From the NCBI GenBank assembly GCA_022385755.1, contig MU278355.1, positions 66,974-130,973 on the forward strand: a DNA stretch of 64,000 nucleotides. The letters run 5' to 3'. The stretch comes from Trametopsis cervina (Eukaryota; Basidiomycota; Agaricomycetes; Polyporales; Irpicaceae). Every line of letters begins with the position of its first letter. Position 1 is the first letter of the stretch. Position numbers and translations under genes: made by a program. The notes below the pieces were generated by a model. It was not told where the DNA came from, ran no database searches, and saw only the letters and a program-made list of their open reading frames with translations. Of this stretch, positions 23,587 through 35,581 are shown piece after piece.

Positions 23587-25654
23587 ATCCGACTATTGAG
23601 GAGAGGAGAGTCGCTAAAGGAGATTTTTGTAGAAGGGCGAACGGGGAGACCTCAAGAAAGTAGATGCAGGCTACTCGAGTTAGGAGGGCAAACTGGAGAA
23701 GTCTACATCATCACAAACTGCGGTTGACGTTCTTATACACCCCAGGTTCGCAACGCCGCACTGCAGGGAATTGATCTTAGAGCGTGCTAATCTACTTTGT
23801 GACGCTCATATCTCCACTGATTGAGATACTGGAGGCGTCCCTATGCAGCAGAGTCTTTGTGACAGGTGCACCTAGTGGCTCTGGCTGGGTTTTCGTTGGA
23901 CAAGAGCAACCATAACGGGGGACTTATTGGCGTCTGGACAGAACCATTCTGGATTCGAGATGTATGAGTGTTTTCCACACGTGCGGGTCCACTATCAGAA
24001 CCAATTAGCAGAGAGGATGGTCGAGATGGTGGAGAGGCAGGGTGCTCGGAATGACGGACTGGGCGAGATACAAACGTACTTCCGCATTAGGACGAGTGGT
24101 GACGCCACGGAGAAACCCGTAACGCCGTGATTGGAGGATACATGTGCGCCTATCACGGATACGTGGACTGGGGCGTTCTGCTCTGGTCAAGCTTCTTGCT
24201 TCTGTACTGTATCGTTCGAACAAACTGCTATGATTATGGCGACGAGAAGACACGGTACGGCATAAGCTGAGCACAATCTGTATTGGAAGATGCATCTTCG
24301 CACGTATGTGATATCGTGCTATGGTCTCTGGCACGTTTATAGCAACGGCGTATCAACTCACAAACGGATGCCTCGATTTAGAAGTATGAGCGAGTATCAT
24401 GACACGGCAACCCGGTCTATGATCTACAGTGAGTCGTGCGCGAGCGACACCAGAGAGGTTGGACTCACGGCTACTTGTGTTGCAGGGCCCGCCGTGTGGA
24501 TGCAATGCGCATGCTGAATCGCGCCCTGGTGTCGGTGCTGATTCTTGCATACAAACCACCCTGCTTTCCTGAGGGAAGTCTATCTTTGGCGCTATCGATC
24601 TCCCGCCAGGGAGCAGGGTTGAAGTTATACATCAAGTCAGTGGCGAGTTCAGTCGATGGTCAACGAAAGACTTAAAGCACCAGAAGGGGAGTTCACTCTT
24701 TTTACCTTCAAGTCAAGTTCGAAGAAAACCCGAACCGCTGATCTGCTTACACTGGGACCCATTGAACGCCTGGATATCGACTCCAGCACACATGTCCCAG
24801 TGATCTGGCAGACACGCATATTCCAGTGCTTTCTAATACAATCAGGTCGCACAACGCCACTGGTACGCGTATGGAACTGCAAAACACGATCTCTGCTGGA
24901 TCACATTGATACACGACATGTAATAGAGTCTCAAAAAGCCCTAGACTGTGAAAACGCTCATCTGAGGCTAGTGTTTCAAGTGCAGCCCGCTGCTATCCCG
25001 TCCCTGTCACAAGGTAGTTTCAATTGGGCGGCGGTCTCGAGGCACCAGCATCCTCCATAATTAGGTCTTTCGTGGCCTCAACAGCGTAGTATAACGTAAG
25101 GGACGGATAAGAGTGAGAGCTGATACACTCAATAGCTGCGATATACCAACGCTCCGTTTTGACTTTTGCTTCATCCCTACGTTAGTTTGTGCATGCTGCG
25201 AATCATAATTCTGTACGCGTTCCAATCGTCGAGGAACGTCGGAATCTGCATCAGCTTAGAAATCCAATCATTCTGTGCGCCAACCACGGTGGGAGAGTCG
25301 CGATACCGCAGCGTAGTTGTGGTGTTCGGTTTGTGATCAACGCTGGTATATCCAGGGCAGGCATTAGCAGCATAATAGGGGACCCCTTGGCTAGCCATCA
25401 GAGTACATATATGGAACCTATTCATCTACAGTAGTGCAATTCAAATTCTGCGGCGTTTATGAAAGATCACAATCTACAACACAACTAGTACAGTCATGTC
25501 TAAGAAAGTAAATAAGCCGCCCCACTCGTTCGAGATCAAAACAATTGCATCCTCCCTCATGGTCAAACTGTGCATAAGACAAATGAGACCCAGTCGACAG
25601 AGATGTGGTGCAAATGACTACTCACAACATGTCTCGTGAAGTTACGTAAGACGT
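23587..25654. other. long intergenic region, nothing recognised
   Basis: About 2 kb. Open frames (for example at 24656-25060 +) show no family motif and no splice chain I trust. The left end contains the promoter of the repeat precursor. Confidence 0.4.
23732..23738 (-). promoter_or_regulatory. TATA-like element upstream of the repeat precursor
   Basis: On the minus strand TATAAGA lies about 150 bp before the ATG at 23586. Plausible core promoter, inferred from position only. Confidence 0.35.
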
Positions 25655-26210
25655 TTATAAGAAATTGATGATGGGCTGCCAGCTACCGGCAGCGACGTTT
25701 CTCAGCTCTACAAGGTAGAGCCTATCCAAGGTGATCCCTTGCAAGTTCCATTGGACGCAATCAACAGGCGGGTTGTTTCGCATCTCCTGCATTATTTTTC
25801 AGATCTTCTGCTCACCATGCCTATGGGAACAACAAACTCACAGTGAGGAACTGATCAATCCTTCCCGCCAGAGAGTTTGCGATCCTCTTGATATCGTACG
25901 GTTCGCCGCTGTTGTTGTGAACGACCAGGTTCCTGAAGAACCAATCCTCGTAGCCAGGCCACTAACGAATGTCAGAGCCACCCGCTACAACATATTCCGG
26001 ATATTGACATACCAGGATACGAATTCCGATCCTGGGAGCGGGGATGTTGTTTACGGCGTCGCCGTTCAACAGAGCGCTGTAGTCGCCGAGCCGGACCTGG
26101 TGAAGATTCACCCCAAAGCCGCCTGCTGTGTGGAAGAACACGGATGGCTGAGCATTGAACTGCTGCGCAGGTACATAAGCCCGCTGGGGAACACGAATTG
26201 GTGAAGCCAT
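25655..26210 (-). CDS. small three-exon protein, unrecognised
   Basis: Exons 26210-26013, 25961-25842 and 25786-25655 give 149 aa, all introns phase 0 (51 and 55 nt). The protein has no signal peptide and looks like one compact beta-rich domain: QPSVFFHTAGGFGVNLHQVR, then IPAPRIGIRIL-WPGYEDWFF, VVHNNSGEPYDIKRIANSL, and VQWNLQGITLDRLYLVELRN, ending in WQPIINFL. The pattern resembles single-domain lectin-like or aegerolysin-sized mushroom proteins, but no diagnostic motif is present and I do not assign a family. A TATA box sits 67-75 bp upstream, which supports the start. Confidence 0.75.
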
Positions 26211-28339
26211 TGTTCAATGTTGGTGAGAGAAGCTGAAAACCGGAGTGGTCTGAAGTTTCAAGAATGAGACAGCTGGTTTTATATAACGGTTGGGCGTATG
26301 CAGAGAAGGCAAAGGCTTTTTCAGCAAACGAATTCCAGTCGAGTACTGCACACATGTCTTGTCAGGTGCGACAGATTATTCGGTACCCGTAGTCTGCAAA
26401 ACAACAAAAACAGCAATGACAGGAGTTCAGATGAGTAGACGGACCTTCCATGTATCCCTAACCATACGAACGGAGCGGCGTGAAGTGGAGCGGTGACGAC
26501 GCTCCTTGCAGATGACAAGGGTCCGTACCTGTACAGTCCACAGCGTAACAATTATCTGAAGGACGCTATTCGATACATTGTGCATTAGACGCATACAGTC
26601 AAACGGCATGTCCTGTACACGATAGAAAACAGTCAGCTATTGACGCTTTGTGCAAAGGACGCTCCGGAAGGCGCGTATTCGTCAGAGAAAAATTCAGAGC
26701 GAGTGGCGACGAACTTCGATTGCACAAGAAAGCTCAGGGTTTGGCGTGCAGCAACTTGTTCTGTGCCCTTCGCCGTGACATCACGAAGTTACTTTCATGA
26801 GACCCTAGAAATATGAATTGTCTGTCAGCTACGAAGCACTGGACTCGAAGGCGGAGAGACCGCTGGTGCGTTTACTTGTTGCATTGCCGGGCTGTCGCGC
26901 ACGCGCAGGGCAGGCGAAGGCATTAACGCTCGAGGCAGCGCTACCAGGTGTTGCGCCAATTGCATGGTATACACGCGGAGCACCCTGAGCTGCGAAGCGG
27001 ACAGGTCCCACCGGGACAGATAAGCAAGACAGTGCTCAAGAAGGTATGAGCATTGTCAAAACAGCACAGTTCCGCCACGAAGAGCGCTGGGCCCTGAGTT
27101 TAAGAGACCGATCACTGACTGACGAACCGCAATGAAATCGATGCTTAGGGTACTGCGGGCGCCACGTGCACTGGTAGGAATGTGATTGCCACTGTATTTC
27201 AAACATGGTAAGCATCGATGTACAGCGTCGTAGAGACCGCAATATCTTACATCTCCCAGTTTCCTACCAGGATGTACATATGAAATCATGTAAGACTGGA
27301 GTGAGTTCCAGAAGTTAGCGAAGGAGCGATATGATTGAATACCAGTGCTTACCAGAGGATGGCATGACGAGGAGTGTGCCAGGTTAGTTGGTTATGTGGT
27401 AACAGGTATCAGGACGCTCGCGCAGGGATACATTGATTTTGTCCACCACGGATATTGCATAAGCCCAGGGTTTCCATAAGGCTCGTGACTGTCGGTAGAG
27501 AGGTCCAATTTCCAGGAACCTAGTACCATGATTACCGCCGGCCCGCACGGACCATGTACTTTGATCAATTGGCCTTGGTTGAGCGAGCTCTGAGAGACTG
27601 CTGGGTAAGCATGGCAGTCCGACCGACACGTTCATCCACCCCACGTTGCACTTGACGTTCATGCCCATACCAACACTCGCCATTGCAGACCGTTCCAACC
27701 TAACATTTTCCTCGCAGTGCATATTTCGCTGACTTGCGCTTGTCGCCATCCATGCCTAACCTTGGATACGAGATTGACAGCCTGAGAGTTTGCGTTGGCC
27801 GTCTCGATTGTACGTTTCGTTTCTGCTTGTGCGACGCGTTTCCACGCGCTAAGGAAGGGCAGGTGCGCTGTTTGAGGGACACCAAGGGTCCTTAGCCCAA
27901 GTGGTAGCGCAGGTCGACGGTATGAGCAGCTCATTGAGAGCGCCGCTGCAGGTCTTAGAGCGTTCCCGGCCTGGCTATTGGCGAGTCGACCGTAAACCAC
28001 CCTTGTTGTGTCGCTTGAACCGCTCGAATGTGTGGCGTTACAGAGAATCGAACCTACCACACCTTCTGCCCAAATCGCCCGCCAGCGGATGGGAGTCATC
28101 GAAGACGTTATTCGTCTCTTCTGCATCCAAGCTCGTGTAGCGCAACGTCATTGAATAGTGTGCATATGCGCCGTATCTAACCTATCGGTCGAGTGCTTCG
28201 GACTCCCCATTACTCTCTATCCCTTGACATCACAGTAAGTCGACATGAGCCTTTCGGTAGCACATAGATCTCACGCACCGCTTTCTTTGGTCCTCATTCC
28301 CCAGGCTGTAACATAAACACCGACACTCTGTTCACAGCC
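26211..28339. other. long intergenic region, nothing recognised
   Basis: About 2.1 kb. Short open frames only. An isolated A-box-like sequence (about 27892) and an isolated B-box-like sequence in opposite orientation (about 28045) do not form a tRNA. Confidence 0.4.
26277..26285 (-). promoter_or_regulatory. TATA box
   Basis: TATATAAAA on the minus strand, about 70 bp upstream of the ATG at 26210. Good match and spacing. Confidence 0.55.
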
Positions 28340-29036
28340 ATGTCTTCCAACAAAGACAACGGCCTTCCTACCGACTCGTCGCTGGCTGGGGAGCATTTCG
28401 AGGTGCACCAAACGCAGTCGCACGACGACTACAAACCGGATCCATCGCGGTCGCTTCCACTCTCGCCCGCGCAACAGGCCCTGATGGACGACATTATTGC
28501 GCTGTACTCGTGTCAGCCAACGCGCGAACGTGTAAAGCGTTACACACCTGATTGTGTATACGACGACCAGTTTGTTTGCGCGCGCAACCGGTTCAAGATG
28601 GCTGGCCAGTGGTTTGCGCTGCCTAGCTTGTTTGCGGAGAGCCGAAACGAGAGCTATGAAGTGGTGAAGACTGATCAGGGTCTCATTTAATTCAAGAACG
28701 AGCAGGTACGACGGCGTTCTGGTCTCGACTTCGCATATGAAACAGTGTTGACCATCCATATTTATCCAGACTTGGGTATTTCCCGGCTGAATCAAGTCGA
28801 CAACTATAAACGCTCTCGTGTCACTCTCTCTCGACCCGGACACTGCAGATTCGGACTTTCCGCAAGTCAAATATCATAAAGACCAGGCAAACGGAAAGGA
28901 TTATTCGCATGGCGAGCCTGGATTTGCGTTCAAGAAATGGCAAGCAGATAAAGAGGCAGGAAAAATGGATAGCGAAGACGTAAAGGCCTTCAAGGAAGAT
29001 GATAAGGAGAAGTATGAAGAGCCAGTGAGGAAGTAA
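28340..29036 (+). pseudogene. conserved basidiomycete small protein (SnoaL/NTF2-like), two in-frame stops
   Basis: Two exons (28340-28705, 28770-29036) stay in one frame and read as an approximately 210-residue protein: IALYSCQPTRERVKRYTPDC, FKMAGQWFALPSLF, NEQ at the exon end, then TINALVSLSLDPDTADSDF, QVKYHKDQANGKDYSH and FKKWQADKEAGKMDS. I recall this as a widespread Agaricomycete protein with an NTF2/SnoaL-like core. The frame is broken by TAA at 28688-28690 (where Gln, CAA, would fit) and TGA at 28788-28790 (Arg, CGA, would fit). There is no indel and the splice sites are intact, so decay is very recent, or the stops are sequence errors or recoded. If used as is, the product would end after 116 residues. 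Confidence 0.7.
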
Positions 29037-29394
29037 ACAAGCGGTGCCGCAGACGCACCGTAGAAACAGTTCTGAGAGCCCCAACCCCTGTATATGAGCC
29101 TATTGCCTTTCATTGTAGCAATAGCGTGACTTGGATTCCCATGGGTTGCATCATGAAATTACTTCTGAGGTGAGAGCCGTGGATATCTCGGTCGTGCTGA
29201 GCTACGCGTCACGTGATGTCTTCACAACTCCGGAAGAAGGACGACGTGTCGATGTAAAACGCGTAGAAGGGCCAGGGTACGCATCATAGGAAAGGCAAGC
29301 TTACTGTATAACAGTCGCTACAGGATCCCGGTTTCAAAAAGCTCGGCTCCAAGCATGGTGGTAAGTGATTGAGGCGTGAAACACAACTCGAGTG
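29037..29394. other. intergenic, nothing recognised
   Basis: Spacer up to the left direct repeat. No gene seen. Confidence 0.35.
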
Positions 29395-29607
29395 AAAGAG
29401 ACGCGTTACACGACGCGTCGGTCACGTGCACAAACTGTCACATGTGACTGACAGTACACGCCCTACTGCGATGACGGCTTCACTGTACAGTACTGCAGGT
29501 GCTACAACGAACGCGCGACGCTTGCTTCAAAAATTGCGACGGATCCGGGTGCCTTTAATTCTAGTAAATTTCCAAACGTTCACCCAGCTATGCCAAGCAA
29601 TCCTCCA
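29395..29607 (+). repeat. left direct repeat flanking the first MYND gene
   Basis: Shares ordered near-identical blocks with 32491-32729: GAGACGCGTTACAC, TCACATGTGACTGACAGT, GCGATGACGGCTT, GGTGCTACAACGA, AAAATTGCGACGGAT, GCCTTTAATTCTAGT and GGCTATGCCAAGCAATCC (left copy AGCTATGCC). Same orientation in both copies. It may be a solo LTR-like remnant or the edge of a segmental duplication. Confidence 0.8.
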
Positions 29608-29608
29608 C

Positions 29609-29825
29609 ATTCAAGTTTACTGGAACACTTCTCTGCTTCACGCTGCGGTTGTCGAAAGGCTGCGTCGTTATGTGTGGTCACCATCGAAGCAACACCTGAG
29701 CGACTTGGGCCATGTTGTCTATTTGCAAAGGAATTCGGCAATGGTGGAGAGTGTCGTTGGACAATAACCACTACGTTTTGCGGCACGCTTTCGAGGTCCT
29801 GTACATCGTGGAATTCTATGCGCGT
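29609..29825 (-). pseudogene. start-less fragment of the 1000-residue duplicated family
   Basis: The minus strand reads EFHDVQDLESVPQNVVVIVQ, then PPLPNSF, then EKCSSKLE, colinear with the first about 70 residues of the genes at 51499 and 56528 (EFHDIQDLTSVPQSVLVVLE and EKYSSKLD). The codon matching their ATG is ACG here, and similarity stops abruptly at the border with the direct repeat. It is a truncated, dead copy carried next to the MYND gene. Confidence 0.75.
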
Positions 29826-30267
29826 AGTCGAAACCTTCCATGTTGACTGATGTGAGATGGGACAACCTTTGGAGAGGTTAGCTGAACTTGCTTCTATCAT
29901 CCCTGTCACGCTCAAATCGATCACATGACACAACTGCACTTTCAAGTTGCACAAGAATTAATTGAGTCGTACTCCTGGAAGCTCCCTACGAGAATAAACA
30001 GTGCGTGCAAGGTGCGCTTAAGTACAAGAAAATGCACACCGGCTTAAGCGGTGTGTATCAGCGGACAGTGAACGTATGCGAACAAGATACAGAGGGAGAA
30101 AACACAATCCCGTAAGCCCATCCACCATTCAGTCCGCTCACCTGTAGCGCGCCCAAAAGATGAGGACGAGCCACGTTTGCATGTGGTAGCCCCCAACGTT
30201 GCCGCTCCGGATTCTTGTCCCAAGAAACATAGCGCAACAGTGATAGATACGGTCACAGCATGTGTGA

Positions 30268-32169
30268 TCACGTTCCGGGAATGGGAGTGCTGTTACGTCC
30301 AGAGCGCGGTTTACATACGGCACGGTGTCCTTCCTTCCAGTCGCTGCCCAAGAACGGTATTCAATATAGAGCAGACATGTCTGCATAGCGTGTCCACTCA
30401 CCTTTTCTGACAGTGCTTCGTACAATAATACACCTGGTAGCAGCCCTTGCATACCTTCATGCGGTGCGCTGAATTCATGTGATGGCACAAACACGGCGTC
30501 CATGCGCATGTCGTCGAACCGAGAGCCACGGGCTCCAGCCCGATTCTTCCAAGCCCCAAAGCGTCTCCATAGCGCTTCCAGAGCACCAGGATCCGCTCAG
30601 AGGCGGTTTTAATGTCAGGTTGGTCCGAAGGAAGCACCTCTAGCCGCATTTTGACGACGTGGTGCCAATTCGAGCTTGTCAATTTGATCCTCTTTATATT
30701 TGCGCGGGATACGGCCGGATCGTGTCTGTTTATCACCCCTGCTTGGAAGTCAAGGATGTTCGAGATAGCAGACACTGGACGACGGGTAAAAATAGTCAGT
30801 ACATGTCCCGCACTCCCGTTGCACACGCCGTACCTGTCTCGTTCACGGATGGTTCATCTCCAGCTTCTGTCAGTGGCATACAGTACAACGTCGATACATG
30901 CTTCCCGACGACAGGCAACATGTTCTTCTTGCCTATGATCTTCTTGTAATGGGCAAGATGGGGGCCACCAAAGGAGTCTCCTGCCGATGTAGAAGTAGGC
31001 CCGACGCTCAGATAGCTGTCGCATTCTCATCAGTGTGATTGTGCGATACGTCGAGAGCATCGAACCTACCCAAGCACACATAACGCGACGGATGAGACAT
31101 GGAAGAAGACACGATCGCGTTTCAAAGCATCGCCGTCCCCCTTACATGCCTGCCGTTGACATGCGCCCAGAACGAGCTCAATGATTCCGCGTGCCTTTGA
31201 ATCAGTGCTCTTCGACACACGGTGGGCAACTGCAGAAACCTTGAATACTGCCCAGAGGATGTTCAAAATGTTGCGAAGGTCATCGCCCATGAAGCTCTCG
31301 TCGGCTAGAGCTGTGCTTGCGGCTTTTATAATGGCGATGACATCGGACTCGTCCTGCAGTGCTTTTCGGATGTCGTCGTCTAAACCTCGCTTGCAGCTGA
31401 GGCCGAGCAACTGCGCGGCAATCCGGCGATGAATCGGCATGCCGCCGTGCGCCCACGCATACAGTGAGACCTTCATCAGTGCGTGTGGGACTCTGATTCG
31501 AGAGATCATGTAGTTCAGCAAAAGGCGGCAGCCCTAGGAGGAGAACCACGGACCTTTCGTCTGCACTCCGCCAGGCAACCTGGTACATCGCCTCGAGCGC
31601 AGCCAAGTTCTCTTGCACAGAGCGTACGCATTCATTGATAGCCTCCATGGCCGTCGTCGCATCCAAGCAAACAGAACGATGGATCCAGACGGTGTCACAT
31701 ATAACAGACATCTGCTCTTTCGCCAACGCTTTATGCGGCCACGGCTCATTTGCAAGGCGGAATTCACTCGCGCCAACCTTTGACAACGTTGAGAGCATGA
31801 AAAGCAAGGCTCCGAGGTGCTGCGACCAGGGCGCCCCCAACCATATCAGCACAGACTAGACAGCCCAACACTGCTGCTTCCGCCACTCACCGACATCACA
31901 TAGCTATCGGAGGGCTGTGAGCGCATATCAGTTATGATCCGGTAGATCACTGGCACAAGGTTTGACGCGGAGAGCTTGCGCAGCCGATCCATATCCTCGC
32001 TGTGAATGTATTTCGTGATTAACCACGTCCTAGAGGCCTCTGGCATGTGGGCGCGCGTGTACATGTCGAGGAGCATTTCCGCGATCGTGTTGGGCTGCGC
32101 GGTGTGGAGGGCTATCCCGCGCAGAGAGTACTGAGCACTGGAAGGCAAATCCCTCTGACCGTAGGACAT
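30268..32169 (-). CDS. MYND-type zinc-finger protein, paralog 1
   Basis: Six exons (32169-31891, 31819-31554, 31492-31070, 31015-30834, 30774-30402, 30343-30268) give 532 aa. The C-terminus holds a MYND finger: CAWTPCLC, then KVCKGCYQVYYCTKHCQK and, after the last intron, SDWKEGHRAVC, supplying the C-x2-C, C-x3-C and H-x3-C ligands. The approximately 450 residues before it are helical (IAEMLLDMYT, KVSLYAWAHGG, DDDIRKALQDESDVIAI, ARGIIELVLGACQRQAC) and of unknown fold. MYND fingers bind proline-rich partners, and such proteins are expanded in mushrooms with unknown roles. All six exon borders and phases equal those of the paralogs at 46382 and 49044. It lies between direct repeats. Confidence 0.88.
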
Positions 32170-33215
32170 TTTAGTTTGGAGCGTCAACTATGGCTGCAGC
32201 TGCGGGGAGAAGAAGGTGGCAATGCAGGTGAGCTGCAAGGAGTGGCGGGGTGCATCACATCTTCAGCATTGTTTACCTGTGCACGTGATGACTCAAGTAC
32301 TTACTTGGAAGTTGCAAACACGTGTTAGAGTTCGCTGACTTCTCTTCCCAAGAAGCTCAACTAGGAAGGTGAGAACGAACGTCATCCATGGCGAGTGTAC
32401 TCACCAGTCTCCAACGACCACGGGCGAACATGCGGAAATCGCTCACTTCTAGCTGTGATGCCCAGGTCAGAGTTTCGACAGAGAACGTGGAAGAGACGCG
32501 TTACACACACAAACAACGCGTCCGTCACGTGCACGCGCTTTCACATGTGACTGACAGTCGCAGGCGCCTTTAATTATCGGCACGCCCTTCTGTACGCGAT
32601 GACGGCTTTGGGTGCTACAACGATCTCGCGATGCTTTCTTTCGGGGCTTTCGAAAATTGCGACGGATGCCTTTAATTCTAGTCAAATTCCAAACGTCATG
32701 TTCACCCGGCTATGCCAAGCAATCCTTCACGAAATACGCGCGGATGTAACCCAGAGATGATAGGTCTGAAATACAGCAATAGATGACAAGGCGAGTAATG
32801 ATCGCGATGGGATGGGCTCCCAGCGAGACTCTGACAGAGTCAACGAGGGTGGCTGAGGTGAGCGGCATGTAACGAGGGGGCCATCCCGCAGAAATGGAAA
32901 TGATAGACTTTCCCAAACAGCACCCGGGCTCCCGACAATCGCACTGATAACCCGCCAATCCGCTCCAGCACACTTGCCGCACATGTTTCGGGCTCAGAGT
33001 CATTGGCAAACGTGAACTGTCAGGGCAAAATCCGCAAACTAGCGTATCGATGCGATGCGGGCGTGCCTCGCCCAGATGAACGACAGCGATCAATCGACTT
33101 GGAGGGACGCGACGGACGGACTCTTCTACACAGTAAAAAGCTCCGTGCTCCCGCTCCCGTGGGGAGGGCATATACCACCGCTCAGCGCCACGCCTGCTCC
33201 TCGTTCTCGTCCGCG
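32170..33215. other. intergenic region with the right direct repeat
   Basis: Contains an upstream block shared with the second MYND gene (CAACTAGGAAGGTGAGAA at about 32357, also near 48508), then the right direct repeat, then the promoter of the RGS gene. Minus-strand open frames at 32710-33171 look unconvincing. Confidence 0.45.
32491..32729 (+). repeat. right direct repeat flanking the first MYND gene
   Basis: Partner of 29395-29607, same orientation, with several small insertions and deletions. Together they bracket about 2.9 kb holding the MYND gene and the family fragment. Confidence 0.8.
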
Positions 33216-34852
33216 ATGCGTCCCAAGCTCTCAGCCCCAGTCGCGCAAGTCACCCTAGACCAGATCCTCGCAGGACAAACATGCGACCCCATCTCTCTCC
33301 CCGACTTCGAGGCCTTCCTCATCCACAAACAACGTTCAGTCGAGACATTACGTTTCGTAGTCTGGTTCCATTCATACTCGAAACGATTTGCGGAACTGCC
33401 TCTGCACTTGCAGCTGCTCAGCCCGCCTGTGCGTAAGCCCCCTGCGCGAGGGGACCAGTCGTCTGCGAGGCTGGTGAGGTTGCCGAGTAAGGCGTCGACG
33501 GCGGTGTCTGCGGAGGCTGAGGTGGATGGGGTGTTGTCTAGGGTGTCTAGCACGCGCAATAACACGCCTTCGCGCCAACCGTTTCGTCTTGAATGCGACT
33601 CCATCGCGCACACCTTCCTTATCCCGCCTGAAGATCCCTTCGCCGCCCCGTCCGCTGAGCTGCTCACGCTGAACCTGAACGCGTCGCTCCTCACGGTTGC
33701 CCTCGAAAACCTCGCGCATACCACTCATCCGTCGGTCTTCGAACCGGCGTACGAAAGGTCCTACGACATGCTCCTCAACGCGTCTCTGCCGTACTTCCTG
33801 GCTGACGCCGAGACCAATACAAACAGCGAGAAGACTGTGTACTGGTGGACCGTAGGCATTCTTACCTTCCTCGCTGGGTGGGCCGTCGCCATCGGCTGTC
33901 TGTTTATCGAACAACACCAGCACGCAGGTAGGGTCGACGCGAGGAAGAGGGAATGGCGGCTCTTCGCGGTGCCATTCTTGACTGTGGGAGGGATGCAGAT
34001 GTATTCTGCGTATCGCGGGTGTGTCGCTTTCTGCGTTCTTTTCGCGATTCGCTTGTCTCACCCTGCGTTTCTTCCAGGTTCTGCTCGCAAGTGTGGAGTC
34101 GAGGTGGAACGCAGCTCCGCCCTTGGGAACTCGTTGTTCCTCCCCCAGCTTCTTGTTCACCTCGCCCACGCCTGGATAAATTTGCGTTGGAGGATCTGGA
34201 ACGCGCTGGGACCGAAGACGATCATGGAAGCGACAAGCCGTCTGGACGAAGAGCTCGGGACAGCATTATAAACATCCGTCGGCAAGACTCAGAGGAAGAT
34301 ATCACAGGGCAGTATTCCAAAGCTTCGCTCGAACATGACAATGGCACACCGTATAACGGACCCATCACACTGCCTTCGTTCAGCACCGTCGTAAACAACT
34401 ACGATGCCAGTGAGCAAGACTTGGACCTGAAATCACACGGCGTCGCGCCTTCACCATCACCGGCGCCGAGCTCCGCAAACGCGCGGACACCAACCAGTGC
34501 GACCCACCTCTTCAAGTTCCGTCCGACAGAATCCACCGGCACCTACACGAACGGCGGGAGCCCAAAAACATCGAAACAGCCTCAAGTGCAGACAGATACA
34601 CACGCATACCCGCCCTCCCCAGACGCAGTCTCAGCATCCCCTTATACATCCACCGCAGTCGACCAGCTCTCCACGCCCTCGCAGTCATCGAGCAGCCTCC
34701 CGACGCACGCGCGCATCTTCGGCCCTGAACGCCCGATATTGGATCCCCGGATACGAGCGGCACATAAGAGGGTGCTTCGGGACATGCTGATGGCAGGGTT
34801 CGTATGGGGATCGGTATGGACGGCGGTGGTGCTGTGTATACCGTGGGCATGA
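33216..34852 (+). CDS. RGS-domain membrane protein, Rax1-like
   Basis: Two exons (33216-34018, 34078-34852) give 525 aa. The N-terminal half reads as an RGS fold: LDQILAGQTCDPISLPDFEA, FLIHKQRSVETLRFVVWFHS, and CDSIAHTFLIPPEDPF, with the final helices LLTVALENLAHTTHPSVFEP and ERSYDMLLNASLPYFL. Then come two membrane segments (YWWTVGILTFLAGWAVAIGC and FAVPFLTVGGMQMYSAYRGF, the latter completed by splicing), the QLRPWEL motif, a long Ser/Pro-rich linker, and a third membrane segment at the C-terminus (MLMAGFVWGSVWTAVVLCIP). This layout (RGS, then three TM helices) is that of Rax1, a polarity/bud-site landmark protein in yeast. The role in this fungus is inferred. Confidence 0.85.
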
Positions 34853-35581
34853 CCCTGAAGGATATAAAGAATATAAGCGTGTTGTTGTTGTATTGTTGTG
34901 TATATTACCCTACCTCGTTAGAATAAGTACTGTACTTACCGTAAACGTCTTCGTGTAATTTCGACCGATGGCCCGCGCGTCGAGCTCAGGACCTCGCGCC
35001 GAACTGGTATGCCTGCTCCACAGCGCCTGGCTGATCTATGTTTTTAGGTTTATATCTTGTGATTCTTTTCCATGCCTGCTAATAACAGCGACGCAGCGAA
35101 TATTGCTCAGAGACTGGCTGCAAAGGTGGTCGCTACTTGGTCGCTGGACGGACACAAGAGACCCACCCAGGCCAAGCTCTGTTAGTGCGCTGTACTAACG
35201 AGGGCCTAGGCTCTTGAGACGGAGAATCGAGATCTAAGAGGGCGGACGATAATCTACAGCACTTTACGACACGTGCTAGCGAGCCGGTCCGGGTGTATTA
35301 AATTACTGCCGCCGAGACGTCGCATTGCACACGAGTGCGTTCTCGTCCCTCCTTGGCCCATGTCTCTCCTCCTTGCACCGGGACGAGTCCTGCACACCAC
35401 CAGCACATCTCGCACACGCTAATCTCTCTCCTATTCACCCTTGCATCCCATTAGCATCGGAGTAACCGAGGGAAACGAGAAAATACGGTGGCGCTGGTAG
35501 AGCATGTTCTCAATAACGAATCTAAAGGAGACAAGGTACGCAGCCGTGCTCATCACACCTCGCACTTAGCAAGACGCAGTA
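34853..35581. other. intergenic, nothing recognised
   Basis: 730 bp between two plus-strand genes. Presumably contains the F-box gene promoter. No gene seen. Confidence 0.4.

Noticed and set aside
24656..25060. 134-codon open frame in the long intergenic region
   Set aside because: No domain, no splice partner and no promoter signal; its composition looks random.
27890..28062. tRNA-like A-box (about 27892, plus) and B-box-like GGTTCGATTCT (about 28045, minus)
   Set aside because: The two boxes are on opposite strands, no acceptor or anticodon stem can be paired, and no T-run follows.
33366..34169. Long minus-strand open frame (265 codons) opposite the RGS gene
   Set aside because: Mirror of a GC-rich real exon. 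Its composition is Arg/Glu/His-rich nonsense and it has no motif.
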